In this document: positions 42,627 through 51,517 of the stretch, one piece after another | Numbering within the stretch: position 1 is the first letter of the stretch | Layout of the letters: every line of letters starts with the position of its first letter | NCBI GenBank assembly: GCA_013284265.1 | Contig: JABTBR010000046.1 | Span: 1-59,848 of the forward strand | Direction of reading: 5' to 3' | Source: Oxalobacteraceae bacterium | GTDB lineage: Bacteria; Pseudomonadota; Gammaproteobacteria; Burkholderiales; Burkholderiaceae_D | Length of the DNA stretch: 59,848 nt | Translations under genes and position numbers: made by a program | Notes under the pieces: model-generated | Seen by the model: only the letters and a program-made list of their open reading frames with translations | What the model was told of the DNA's origin: nothing | The model's database searches: none

Positions 42627-42738
42627 GGCGCGGTCGTGGCCTGTAAATGGTTAAGCGCAAGATAGTGGCCAAATCCATTCCGGCTGTCAATGTTGATCGC
42701 CTGGGCGAAGCAATTCCACACAATAGGGAGTGCAACAG

Positions 42739-43584
42739 ATGCAAACGATTACCAAGATTCACAAGGTGGCGGCGTTTTCCGTCGCCGGCCGCGGCGGCAA
42801 TCCAGCCGGGGTGATGATACGGGCCAGCCTGCCGGAAGAGAGCACGATGCAGCGCATCGCCGCCGAAGTGGGGTTTTCCGAAACCGTGTTTGCCGCGCCG
42901 ACCGAGGATGGCTGGCGCGTGCGCTATTTTTCTCCCGAAGCCGAAGTGCCCTTCTGCGGCCATGCCACGATCGCGCTGGGCGCCGTGCTGGCGACCCAGA
43001 ACGGCAACGGCATTTTCCCGCTGACCACCAACCACAGCCGCATCACCGTCGAGGGCAAGGCCAGCGGCGAGCACGTCGCGGCGGCGCTGCAGTCGCCCGC
43101 CACGTCGAGCCGGGCGGCGCCGCCCGAGCTGGTGGCCGAGGCGCTGGCGCTGTTCGGCTATACGGCGGCCGATCTGGACCCGCGGATTCCGCCGGCGCTG
43201 GCCAATGGCGGCGCGCTGCATCTGATCCTGGCGCTGCAAAGCCGCGCCCGCCTGAGCGCGATGCGCTATGAACTCGACGCCGGCCGCACGCTGATGAAGC
43301 GGGCCGGGCTGGCCACGATCGCGCTGCTGCATGCCGAGTCGGATACGCGCTTCCATGCGCGCAATCCCTTCGCCGGCGGCGGCGTGTATGAAGATCCGGC
43401 CACCGGCGCGGCGGCCGCGGCGCTGGGCGGCTATCTGCGCGACCTGGACTGGCCCCATGGCGGACAGATCGAGATCGTCCAGGGCGAGGACATGGGCGTG
43501 CCTTCGCTGCTGAAGGTGACGATATCGCCCGAGGCCGGCAGTTCGGTGCGGGTGGCCGGCGACACACGCATGCTACCGGACTGA
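42739..43584 (+). CDS. PhzF-family isomerase
   Basis: The 281-residue protein belongs to the PhzF/diaminopimelate-epimerase-like fold. The N-terminal signature GRGGNPAGVM, the catalytic-glutamate segment GFSETVFAAP near residue 45, PEAEVPFCGHATIALG, and the second-lobe DPATGAAAAALGGYL are all in place. PhzF itself isomerises dihydro-hydroxyanthranilate; most relatives have unknown substrates, and no phenazine genes are nearby. The ATG at 42739 has GGGAG eight bases upstream, so it is preferred to the GTG at 42730. Confidence 0.92.
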   Translation: MQTITKIHKVAAFSVAGRGGNPAGVMIRASLPEESTMQRIAAEVGFSETVFAAPTEDGWRVRYFSPEAEVPFCGHATIALGAVLATQNGNGIFPLTTNHSRITVEGKASGEHVAAALQSPATSSRAAPPELVAEALALFGYTAADLDPRIPPALANGGALHLILALQSRARLSAMRYELDAGRTLMKRAGLATIALLHAESDTRFHARNPFAGGGVYEDPATGAAAAALGGYLRDLDWPHGGQIEIVQGEDMGVPSLLKVTISPEAGSSVRVAGDTRMLPD

Positions 43585-43660
43585 GCATGCAACCGGCGCG
43601 CCGGCCGGCCCTGCCGGTGGCGCCACTGCGCCAGGCCGGGTGCAAGCGCAGGCCGCTGCG

Positions 43661-44455
43661 CTAGGGCCACTTGCGCACGATGCGTTCGAGCTCGCCGCTG
43701 GCTTCGAGCTGCGCCAGCGCGCGCTGGATGCGCTCGGTGGTGGCGCGTTCCACATGGCGTCCGAACGCCATATACATTTGGGAAGAGTACATCACCGTGG
43801 GCAGGATTCTGACCTTGCCCACGGCACCGGTGCGCTTCAGGAAGTCCTGCAAGCCAGGCGTGCGGTGGTAAAAGAAGCGGCCCCGGCCGCTCAGCAGTTT
43901 TTGCATATTCAATTCGGGGCTCGCTGCGCTGGCGTCGACCGTCAGCCCGCCCAGCTCCTCCAGATAGGTCACACTGGCAAAGCCGCGATTGGCCAGGATC
44001 ACGGCGCTATTGCCCATGCGCCTTACGTCGTCCCAGCTACCGACCGTGGCCTGATCGTCGATGCGCGCCAGCAGCAGATAGTGGATGGGCACCAGCGCCG
44101 GTTCGATGAAGTTCAGTTTTTCCAGGCGTTCGCGGGTGCGCTGCAGGGCGCAGGCGACGTCCTGCTGGCCATTCGATAATTCGGTGAAGATCCGTACCAG
44201 CGGCATCCAGCGCTGGTCGCCGACAAAGCGCAGGCCGGGGTCGATCCGCTCGATGGCGCGCTGGACGTCGATGCACAGGCCGACGATGCCGGCGCCCGCT
44301 TCACCGGCCTGGTATTTGGGCGCCGTGCTTTCCTGCGCGGCGGTGCGCAGCTCGGTGGCGGCCTGCGCGCCATGGCCAGGCAGCAGCAGCGCGCACAGGG
44401 CGCCGCGCAGCAAGTGGCGGCGCCAGGGCCATCGTTTTGCGGGCACGCCAAGCAT
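43661..44455 (-). CDS. Periplasmic solute-binding protein family 3-like, orphan
   Basis: The 264-residue exported protein has a basic/hydrophobic signal (RWPWRRHLLRGALCALLLPG, ending near AQA). The bilobal family 3 pattern follows, for example IVGLCIDVQRAIERIDPGL, DVACALQRTRERLEKLNFIE and the closing YMAFGRHVERATTERIQRAL. There is no permease or ATPase gene next to it, so it may serve a sensor or be an orphan transport component. Start chosen at the ATG at 44455. The TTG at 44464, three codons earlier, is better spaced from the GGAGGGAG sequence and is a real alternative. Confidence 0.75.
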   Translation of the reverse strand: MLGVPAKRWPWRRHLLRGALCALLLPGHGAQAATELRTAAQESTAPKYQAGEAGAGIVGLCIDVQRAIERIDPGLRFVGDQRWMPLVRIFTELSNGQQDVACALQRTRERLEKLNFIEPALVPIHYLLLARIDDQATVGSWDDVRRMGNSAVILANRGFASVTYLEELGGLTVDASAASPELNMQKLLSGRGRFFYHRTPGLQDFLKRTGAVGKVRILPTVMYSSQMYMAFGRHVERATTERIQRALAQLEASGELERIVRKWP

Positions 44456-44766
44456 GGTGTCCAAGCCGCTCCCTCCTGGCGCCAGGCGCCGATATTTCCT
44501 ATTTGAATTATACGCCGGCCTGTTTTGACGACAAGCAATGGTCATGCAAATAGGCTCAGGATTTTTCCTTACAGTAAAAATATGCATTTATGCAATGCTT
44601 CATATGGAAAATATATTCTATGACAAGATGAAATATTTTTATAAAAGCAATGCTATATTATCAATCACCGCTTGTTTTCTGTATCAGCTTCAGGCGCCAG
44701 CGAAGGCGAACGGGCGGACATCGTGGGTAACTATTAACAATAATCGCAAAACCAGGGGTAGTGTTT
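44456..44766. other. AT-rich divergent intergenic region
   Basis: These 311 bp separate the divergent solute-binding protein and PEP-CTERM protease genes. The part from 44560 to 44680 is much richer in A and T than the flanking genes, with runs such as TATTTTTATAAAA, and should hold promoters for the plus-strand gene. An open frame across 44538-44846 has no ribosome-binding site or protein-like composition. I see no RNA gene or repeat in it. Confidence 0.6.
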
Positions 44767-45873
44767 ATGATGATTCAGTCGAAGTCCTTGAAGTTGGTCG
44801 CCGTTGTCGCCGCACTGCTGGCCGCCGCCGGCGCGCAGGCGAGTAATTCCGATTTGTTGACCCCGCTGACGGGGAACACCACCGCGCCATCGAACTGGCG
44901 TTTCGAGCCCGGCCAGGTCTTCAATGGCGTGGCCGGCGCGCTCGATGGCGTGGCGCGTCTGAGCTTTAGCAATTCGGGCGGCAACTGGGCCTGCTCCGGT
45001 TCGCTGCTGGCCGGCGGCCAGTATGTGCTGACCGCGGCCCATTGCGCCGACGATTTCACGAAGATGACAGTGGACTTCGGCTGGAACAAGGGCAGCGCCA
45101 CCGTCAGCCGCAGCGTGGCCGTGAGCGATGCCTATGTGAATCCGCACTGGAATGGCGCCCTGGACAGCGGCGCCGACATCGCCATCCTCAAACTGGACCA
45201 GGCCGTGACCGGCATCAAGGGCTACAACTTGAGCACCACCAATGATGTGGGCAAGGACTTCCTGATGGCCGGCTACGGCACCTCCAGCCGCGCCGGCAGC
45301 GACACCGATCCGAACTGGAACGATGGCGCCTATGGCCACTACGGCTACAACACCTTCGACGTCGACAGCAAGACCTACAACGAGATCAGCAACAATGTCA
45401 CCAACTGGGGCTACGATCCGGACTTCTACGCGCCAGGCACCACCTATATGAGCGACTATGACGATGGCAGCGCCGCCCACAACACGCTGGGCCGCATGGC
45501 CGGCGCCAGCGGCAATGGCTGGAGCAGCGGCACCGGCCTGGGCGCGAACGAGGCGCTGATCGCCGGCGGCGATTCGGGCGGCGGCGACTTCGTCTGGAAC
45601 GGCAGTGAATGGCTGCTGTCGGGTGTGCACTCCTGGGGCTGGCAGGGTAGCGATTCCTGCTCTTACTTCAATCTGAGCGGCTGCGATTCGAGCGTCAGCA
45701 ATTCCTCGAGCTTCGGCGATCTGTCCGGTTCCACCGCGACGTATTCGCATGTGGGCTGGATCAGCTCGGTGACGGCCGTACCGGAACCGGAAACCTACGC
45801 GATGATGCTGTCGGGTCTGGCCATGGTGGGCGCGCTCGCGCGCCGCCGCCGTCAGGCAACAGCGGCGGCCTGA
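44767..45873 (+). CDS. Trypsin-like serine protease with PEP-CTERM sorting signal
   Basis: The 368-residue exported protease has a signal peptide (LVAVVAALLAAAGAQAS). The catalytic triad segments are recognisable: LTAAHCADD (His near residue 95), GADIAILKLDQ (Asp near 138) and IAGGDSGGGDF (Ser near 275). The C-terminus is a complete PEP-CTERM tag: VPEPETYAMMLSGLAMVGA followed by an arginine cluster. Exosortase should process and sort it to the surface or exopolysaccharide matrix. No exosortase gene is in the window. The GTG at 44761 and the ATG at 44770 are alternative starts. Confidence 0.93.
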   Translation: MMIQSKSLKLVAVVAALLAAAGAQASNSDLLTPLTGNTTAPSNWRFEPGQVFNGVAGALDGVARLSFSNSGGNWACSGSLLAGGQYVLTAAHCADDFTKMTVDFGWNKGSATVSRSVAVSDAYVNPHWNGALDSGADIAILKLDQAVTGIKGYNLSTTNDVGKDFLMAGYGTSSRAGSDTDPNWNDGAYGHYGYNTFDVDSKTYNEISNNVTNWGYDPDFYAPGTTYMSDYDDGSAAHNTLGRMAGASGNGWSSGTGLGANEALIAGGDSGGGDFVWNGSEWLLSGVHSWGWQGSDSCSYFNLSGCDSSVSNSSSFGDLSGSTATYSHVGWISSVTAVPEPETYAMMLSGLAMVGALARRRRQATAAA

Positions 45874-45914
45874 GCCATCGCGGCGGAGGCCGCGATAGTG
45901 GCGCGATGTTGAAG

Positions 45915-45950
45915 AGCCCGCTTGCGCAAGCAGCCGGGCTTGCGGTTTTT
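45915..45950 (+). terminator. Likely terminator after the PEP-CTERM protease
   Basis: AGCCCG (45915-45920) pairs with CGGGCT (45935-45940) around an inner GCTTGCGCAAGC palindrome. Five T residues at 45946-45950 come after a five-base gap. The geometry is imperfect but the position, 42 bp after the stop codon, is right. Confidence 0.55.
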
Positions 45951-46027
45951 AGAGCTTCCGGAAAAGAGCTATGATGTAGCCCTTGTGCGGACGCATCCCG
46001 TGCACGCTCTTTATTTTTCTGGCCATC

Positions 46028-46411
46028 ATGTACATCGGTGAACTTGCACGACTTTGCGGGGTGACGCCCAAGGCGATCCGCCATTACGAGGGCCTGGGCC
46101 TGCTAGGTGTGGTGCGGCGCGCCGGCGCCTATCGGGTCTACCTCGCGCGCGATGTGCAACTGGTCAGCATGATCCGGCAGGCGCAGGCGCTCGGTTTCAA
46201 ATTGGCCGAGCTGGGCTTTCTGGCCGGTACGCAGGACGATCTCGATTGGGCGCGGCTGGAGGAATTGATCGCTCTCAAGCAAGCGGCGGTCGCGGCGGAA
46301 ATCCAGCGCTTGCAGGAACTGGGCCAGCTGCTGGCACAGGCGCGCGCCGATATCCGCGCCTGTCCTGATGAGCACAAGCTGGGCGGCGTGGGCTTTGCCG
46401 CCTGCGCCTAA
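46028..46411 (+). CDS. MerR-family transcriptional regulator
   Basis: The 127-residue protein has the MerR winged helix at its N-terminus (MYIGELARLCGVTPKAIRHY, EGLGLLG) and a dimerising coiled coil (about residues 80-115). It has only a short C-terminal tail with one Cys (ACPDEH) and another close to the end, so a metal or small ligand cannot be assigned. The promoter in front of the next gene has the stretched spacer with central dyad typical of MerR targets. It is therefore the probable activator of 46487-47074. The ATG at 46028 is the family start. Confidence 0.92.
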   Translation: MYIGELARLCGVTPKAIRHYEGLGLLGVVRRAGAYRVYLARDVQLVSMIRQAQALGFKLAELGFLAGTQDDLDWARLEELIALKQAAVAAEIQRLQELGQLLAQARADIRACPDEHKLGGVGFAACA

Positions 46412-46420
46412 GCGGCGCGC

Positions 46421-46452
46421 TTGACTCTGCCCCATGGGGCAAGCTTTACAGT
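46421..46452 (+). promoter_or_regulatory. MerR-type promoter with 20-bp spacer and central palindrome
   Basis: A -35 TTGACT (46421-46426) and -10 TACAGT (46447-46452) are 20 bp apart, too far for good unaided transcription. The spacer contains the perfect 14-bp palindrome TGCCCCATGGGGCA (46428-46441). This is the known design of MerR-activated promoters, where the regulator twists the DNA to realign the boxes. Confidence 0.85.
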
Positions 46453-46486
46453 GAGTGTTCCTCGTTCACTGAAAGGCCGTTCCGCC

Positions 46487-47074
46487 ATGCCCAAGAAAAC
46501 CCTGCTCATCCTCGGACATCCCTCGTCGGACAGTTTTTGCGCCGCGCTGGCCGACGCCTATCTGGTGGCGGCACGCCAGGCCGGACGCGATGTGCGCCAG
46601 TTGCGGCTGGGCGAGCTGAACTTCGACCCGGTGCTGCGCAAGGGCTATGCCAGCATCCAGGCGCTGGAGCCGGACCTGCTCGCCGCGCAGGAAGCCCTGT
46701 CCTGGGCTGAACACCTGGTGTTCGTCTACCCGATCTGGTGGGGCGCGATGCCCGCGCTGATGAAAGGGTTTATCGACCGCATCTTCCTGCCCGGCTACGC
46801 CTTCAAGTACCGGCCCAATTCCGTGCTGTGGGACAAATTGCTCAGCGGCCGCACGGCCCATTTGCTGGTGACGATGGATTCGCCGCCCTGGTATTTCAAA
46901 TGGATCAACCGGATGCCGGGACACAACCAGATGAAGAAGACCATCCTCGAATTTAGCGGCATCAAGCCGGTGCGCATCTCCAGTTTCGGCCCGGTGCAGG
47001 GCGCCTCGACGGAACAGCGCGGGCGCTGGCTGGCCAAGGCGAGGGGATACGGCCTGAGCGCCAGCCATAGCTGA
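46487..47074 (+). CDS. NAD(P)H-dependent oxidoreductase, flavodoxin-like fold
   Basis: The 195-residue protein resembles MdaB/NQO-type quinone or azo reductases. LLILGHPSSDSFCAALADAY begins the fold, HLVFVYPIWWGAMPALMKGF is the flavin/phosphate-side motif, and IDRIFLPGYAFKY follows. It uses FMN or FAD with NAD(P)H to reduce quinones or electrophiles by two electrons. It is preceded by a MerR-type promoter, so induction by a stress compound is likely. The frame from 46421 runs through that promoter; the ATG at 46487 is the real start. Confidence 0.9.
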   Translation: MPKKTLLILGHPSSDSFCAALADAYLVAARQAGRDVRQLRLGELNFDPVLRKGYASIQALEPDLLAAQEALSWAEHLVFVYPIWWGAMPALMKGFIDRIFLPGYAFKYRPNSVLWDKLLSGRTAHLLVTMDSPPWYFKWINRMPGHNQMKKTILEFSGIKPVRISSFGPVQGASTEQRGRWLAKARGYGLSASHS

Positions 47075-47178
47075 GCCACGGATTGGCGTGGCCGGGCGCA
47101 TCGTGGTTTATACTATTGCGCATAGTGCTTCGATGCATGTCCCGGCGGCCGGGTTACCTGCCGCCATGCGGAGAATAA

Positions 47179-50100
47179 TTGAAAACTTCACAGCTGCGGC
47201 AGCCTGCCGGCCTGAAGGACATGATGGACCTCCTGGTCCATCTATGGCTTTGCACGCTGCTGTTGCAAACCCTGCCAGCCCGCGCCGCCGCGCCGCAGCC
47301 CAGTCCGCATTTCACCCAGACCCTCAGTAACAACAGCATCATGGATGGCGTCGTCACGGCCGTCGCGCAAGATGCCCAGGGCTATATCTGGGCCGGCGGG
47401 GCGACCGGTATCGCCCGCTACGATGCCTACCACTTCGTCCGCTTTCCGCTGAGAGCGCGCGCCGGGGACCCCGAGGTGATCAGCGCGGTCACCACCATCC
47501 TGCCGGGCCGCGATGGCCGGCTCTGGCTGGGCATGGTCTCGGTCGGACTGGTCGCACTCGATCCGCGCACCGGGCTGGCCGCCTTTTTCCGTCATGATGC
47601 GGCGAACCCGCAATCGCTGAGCAAAGGGATGGTGCGCGCGATCGTCTCCGACGGTGCCGACGGCCTGTGGGTCGGCACCTCGAACGGACTGGATCATTTC
47701 CTGCCGGGCAAGGGCAAGTTTGAACACTTGCACGCCGGCACAGGCGAGCTGCCCGATGACGATATTCAATGCTTGCTGCTCGACAGCCGCGGCGCCCTGT
47801 GGGCCGGCGGGGCCAAGGGGCTGGTGCGCAAGCAGCGCGACGGCAGCCGTTTCGAGCGCGTGCTGCGCGACGCCCAGGACGAGGCGCGGCTGGCGCGCCA
47901 GGTGGTGCTCATGCTGCGCGAAGACCGCGCCGGGCGCCTGTGGGTTGGGACGCAGAGCGGCAGCTTGCTGATCGTGGAGCCGGGCAGCGGCCGGGCCGAG
48001 TGGCTGGTCGATGGCGATGCCGAGCATGCCGGCGTGGTCAATTCGATGGCCGAGACCGACGGCACGGTCTGGATCGGGCGCTCGAACGGTATCGAGATCC
48101 GCGCGGCCGATAGCGGTGCCTTGCTGCAGCGGGTGCGGCATATGCGTGAGCGGGTCGGCTCGCTGGCCGCATCGGATGTGCGCGGCATCGTGCGCGACCG
48201 TTCGGGGGTGCTGTTCGTGGGCCTGTATGGCGGCGGGGTGCAGCGCCATGTGCCGCCGCTGCCGGGCATCGCCGTCCACGCACCGGCGCCGGACGATCCG
48301 CTGGCCGACATCAGTATCCGCAGCATCGTGGAAATGCGCAATGGCCAGATCTGGCTGGGACGGGCCGGGCGGGGTGTCGCCGTGCTCGATCCGGCCCTGC
48401 GGGTGACGGGGGAAATTGCGCTACCCGGCCAGCGCCAGGGCGGCGCCGCGTCGGCGGTGCCGGTGGGCGCCCTCGTGCAGGGTGCCGACGGCCATGCCTG
48501 GGTCGGCACCGACGACGGCCTGTATGAGTTTGGCGCCGATGGCGGCTTCATCCGCCGCTATGACACGGCCGGCAGCAAGATCCGCAAGATGCTGGCCGAC
48601 CGCGACGGTGTGATCTGGATAGGCACCCGCGATGGCCTGCTGCGCCGGCCCGTCGGCGCCGACGCGCTGATGCCGGTGCCGCTGGCGCAGGGCGGCTCGC
48701 TGCGTGGCAATGTCGATGCCCTGGCGCAGGATCCGGCGGGGCGTATCTGGATAGGCGACGTCGCGGGCATCTACTGGATCGACGCCGCGCGCGGCGTGGC
48801 CCAGCCGCTGGAGGCGAAACCGGTCGCGGCCCAGGGCCGTTACGCCGTCAAAGGCATGCTGGCCGATAAAGATGGCCTGTGGGTCGACACCGACGACGGC
48901 CGCTACCGGGTCGACCAGTTCGATGGCCGTAGCGCCCGCTATACCCAAGTCATCGACAGCAAGGGCGAGGGCGGGCATGCCATCGGCGCCAATTTATTGC
49001 GCGACCGGGCCGGGCGAATCTGGACGCACCGGGGCATCCACAATCCGGCGCTGCGGCGTTATGACGAGTTCAGCAGCGCCGACGGGGTCGACTTCGGCAC
49101 CGGCTGGTTCCGCTCCTACGCGCAGTTGCGCGACGGGCGCATGCTGTTTGGCGGCGCGGCCGGCCTGCTGGTGGTGGAGCCGGACAAGTACCGCGCCTGG
49201 TCCTACCGGCCGCCGGTGGTGCTGACCTCGCTGGAGGCCGGCGGCAAGCCGGTGGCCATTCCCGTGGCGGGCGCGCTGCGCATCGCGCCACCGCAGCGCT
49301 CCTTCCGCGCCGAATTCTCCGCGCTCGACTACAGCTTCCCCGAACGCAACCGCTACCGCTACCGGCTGCAAGGCTATGACCCCGGCTGGCGCGAGACCAG
49401 CGCATCGCTGCGGGTGGCCAGTTATGACAATCTGCCGCCGGGCGACTACAGCTTGCAGGTGCAGGGCAGCAACCGCAATGGCGAGTGGAGCGATGTCCAG
49501 GCCGCGCTGTCGCTGACGGTGCTGCCGGCCTGGTGGGAAACCTGGTGGGCCAGGCTGGGCATGCTGCTGCTGGCCGGGGTCGCCATGCTGGCGGTGGTGC
49601 AGTGGCGCACCATGACCCTGCGGCGCCGGGAAGAGGAACTGGAATTGCGCGTGCTGGAGCGGACCGCGCAGTTGCAGGAAGTGTCGGCCGCGCTGGAGAT
49701 CAAGTCGCATGCGCTGGAAATGGCCAGTCTGACCGATCCCTTGACGGGGCTGCACAATCGGCGCTTTCTCAGCGAGCACATCGATGCCGACATCGCGCTG
49801 TCGCTGCGCCAATACGAGGACAGCTTGCGCCGCGCCGAGGCGCCGCCCGTTGATGCCGACCTGATCTTTTTCCTGATCGATATCGATCACTTCAAACAGG
49901 TCAATGACCAGTATGGCCACTCGGCCGGGGATGCCGTGCTCAGCCAGATGCGCGGCCGCCTGCTGGCCATCTTCCGCGACAGCGATTTCGTCATCCGCTG
50001 GGGCGGCGAGGAATTCCTGGTGGTCGCGCGCGGCACCCGGCGCGCGCGGGCGGCGGAGCTGGCCGAACGCGCGCGCGCCGTGGTGGCCGACCAGCCCTTC

Positions 50101-50442
50101 CTGTTGCCCGACGGCGGCGTGCTGCCGAAAACCTGTTCGATCGGCTATGCCTGTTTCCCGCTGGCCCAGCATTTCCCGCAAGAGCCGGGCTGGCAGGCGG
50201 TGGTCGAACTGGCGGACGCCGCCCTGTATATTGTCAAGAATAGCGGGCGCAACGGCTGGCATGGCATCAGCGCTGTGCATGTGGATGACGAGGCGGGCTT
50301 GCGGGCGCTGCTGCTGCAGCCCTTCGCCTTATGGGCCGGGATGGATTGTACTGTTATCGATGGTTCGCAGAGCCAGGCCGGTGGCCCGGTGATCGCGGCG
50401 GCCGACGCCATGGATGCGGCGGTGATCGGCGGGATCGGCTGA
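47179..50442 (+). CDS. Membrane sensor diguanylate cyclase with two-component-regulator propeller
   Basis: This 1087-residue protein has a signal or anchor segment (LLVHLWLCTLLLQTLPARA). About 14 blades of the Reg_prop type follow (repeats like GYIWAGGATGIARYD, GRLWVGTQSGSLL, GVIWIGTRDGLLR). Then come a Y_Y_Y domain near residues 695-760 (NRYRYRLQGYDPGW), one transmembrane helix near 790, a short coiled coil, and a C-terminal GGDEF domain. The active site is GGEEF near residue 942, with an intact RxxD inhibitory site (RDSD) just before it. It should make c-di-GMP in response to a periplasmic signal. The TTG at 47179 has GGAG upstream; the ATG at 47221 is an alternative start. Confidence 0.9.
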   Translation: MKTSQLRQPAGLKDMMDLLVHLWLCTLLLQTLPARAAAPQPSPHFTQTLSNNSIMDGVVTAVAQDAQGYIWAGGATGIARYDAYHFVRFPLRARAGDPEVISAVTTILPGRDGRLWLGMVSVGLVALDPRTGLAAFFRHDAANPQSLSKGMVRAIVSDGADGLWVGTSNGLDHFLPGKGKFEHLHAGTGELPDDDIQCLLLDSRGALWAGGAKGLVRKQRDGSRFERVLRDAQDEARLARQVVLMLREDRAGRLWVGTQSGSLLIVEPGSGRAEWLVDGDAEHAGVVNSMAETDGTVWIGRSNGIEIRAADSGALLQRVRHMRERVGSLAASDVRGIVRDRSGVLFVGLYGGGVQRHVPPLPGIAVHAPAPDDPLADISIRSIVEMRNGQIWLGRAGRGVAVLDPALRVTGEIALPGQRQGGAASAVPVGALVQGADGHAWVGTDDGLYEFGADGGFIRRYDTAGSKIRKMLADRDGVIWIGTRDGLLRRPVGADALMPVPLAQGGSLRGNVDALAQDPAGRIWIGDVAGIYWIDAARGVAQPLEAKPVAAQGRYAVKGMLADKDGLWVDTDDGRYRVDQFDGRSARYTQVIDSKGEGGHAIGANLLRDRAGRIWTHRGIHNPALRRYDEFSSADGVDFGTGWFRSYAQLRDGRMLFGGAAGLLVVEPDKYRAWSYRPPVVLTSLEAGGKPVAIPVAGALRIAPPQRSFRAEFSALDYSFPERNRYRYRLQGYDPGWRETSASLRVASYDNLPPGDYSLQVQGSNRNGEWSDVQAALSLTVLPAWWETWWARLGMLLLAGVAMLAVVQWRTMTLRRREEELELRVLERTAQLQEVSAALEIKSHALEMASLTDPLTGLHNRRFLSEHIDADIALSLRQYEDSLRRAEAPPVDADLIFFLIDIDHFKQVNDQYGHSAGDAVLSQMRGRLLAIFRDSDFVIRWGGEEFLVVARGTRRARAAELAERARAVVADQPFLLPDGGVLPKTCSIGYACFPLAQHFPQEPGWQAVVELADAALYIVKNSGRNGWHGISAVHVDDEAGLRALLLQPFALWAGMDCTVIDGSQSQAGGPVIAAADAMDAAVIGGIG

Positions 50443-50516
50443 GCGTGGCTGGCAGCCTGACCAGCCCGTTCTGCCTGCTGTATTGTGTTGACCAGCATCC
50501 TCAGTTTGGAGGGAAT

Positions 50517-51320
50517 ATGCCGATTCTTTGTACATCATGGTTGCGGGCGCGCGCGCCAAAAAACGTGCTCTGTGCCTTCATGCGCGCCGTCGCCTGCGCT
50601 GTCGCGCTGGGCAGTGCGGCGCACGCGCAGGACGCGGCGGCGCTGGAAGCGCATGTCGGCATGGGCCTGCCCAAGCCGCCTTACATCATGGAGTCGGGCA
50701 CCGCAGGCCTCGACTACGACATCGCCAGGCTGGCGCTGGCGGCCGGCGGTTACAAGATGGTGGCGCAGATGCTGCCGCAGACGCGCGCGCTGGCGATGCT
50801 GCGCGCCGGCCAGCTCGACGGCATGCTGTCGATTACGGACGGGATAGGCGGCCTGGATTATTTCACCGACACGTATATTGTTTATCAAAACGTCGCGACC
50901 ACGCTCGCCAGCCGCAATCTGAAGCTCAGGACGGTGGAGGATTTGTCCGGCTACTCGGTGGCGGCATTCCAGAACGCCAGCATGGTGCTGGGCGAGCGCT
51001 TTGGTTTGCTCGTGAGCGGCCATTCGGACTACCGTGAATTGCCCTCCCAGATCACGCAAAACAAGCTGCTCTTCATGGGGCGGGTCGATGTGGTGGTGGG
51101 AGACCGGCTGATTTTTCGCTACTTCAACGACAAGCTCGATGCGAAGATCGATGCCACGCAGGCGGTGACCTATCACAGGATTTTCCCGGAAAGCCCGCGC
51201 AAGGCGGTGTTCCGCGAGGCGCGCATGCGCGATGCCTTCAATGCCGGGCTGAAGATCATCCGGGCCAATGGCAGTTACGACCTGATAGTGAAGCAATACC
51301 TTGGTAGCGCGCGGCCCTGA
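50517..51320 (+). CDS. Periplasmic solute-binding protein family 3-like
   Basis: The 267-residue exported protein has a signal region (about residues 17-40, ending near AHAQ) and a family 3 bilobal domain. Segments are MGLPKPPYIMESGTAGLDYD, MLRAGQLDGMLSITDGIGGL, the hinge-side LKLRTVEDLSGYSVAAFQNA, and the closing lobe MRDAFNAGLKIIRANGSYDL. It has no ABC partners and follows the diguanylate cyclase by 74 bp on the same strand, so it could feed a ligand signal to that sensor. A GGAGGGAAT ribosome-binding site fixes the ATG at 50517. The long upstream frame from 50331 overlaps the cyclase gene. Confidence 0.8.
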   Translation: MPILCTSWLRARAPKNVLCAFMRAVACAVALGSAAHAQDAAALEAHVGMGLPKPPYIMESGTAGLDYDIARLALAAGGYKMVAQMLPQTRALAMLRAGQLDGMLSITDGIGGLDYFTDTYIVYQNVATTLASRNLKLRTVEDLSGYSVAAFQNASMVLGERFGLLVSGHSDYRELPSQITQNKLLFMGRVDVVVGDRLIFRYFNDKLDAKIDATQAVTYHRIFPESPRKAVFREARMRDAFNAGLKIIRANGSYDLIVKQYLGSARP

Positions 51321-51517
51321 GGAGGCTGTGGAAGTTAGTCGCAGTTTCTGGTTTAGTCCCGGCGAGCTCGGCCAGTTTTGTGCATGCCGGTCAATTTTGG
51401 ATGGCATAATTCAGCGGCATGAAATCCTAAATATCCACCTGCCTACAGAAGTAAAAAATGACCGGCTCCGATTGCTAGCCAAGGTACAGTAGCCATGCCG
51501 ATCAAAAGAATATAAAG

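Noticed and set aside
44538..44846. 102-codon frame before the PEP-CTERM protease
   Set aside because: It crosses the AT-rich promoter region and overlaps the protease signal peptide in another frame.
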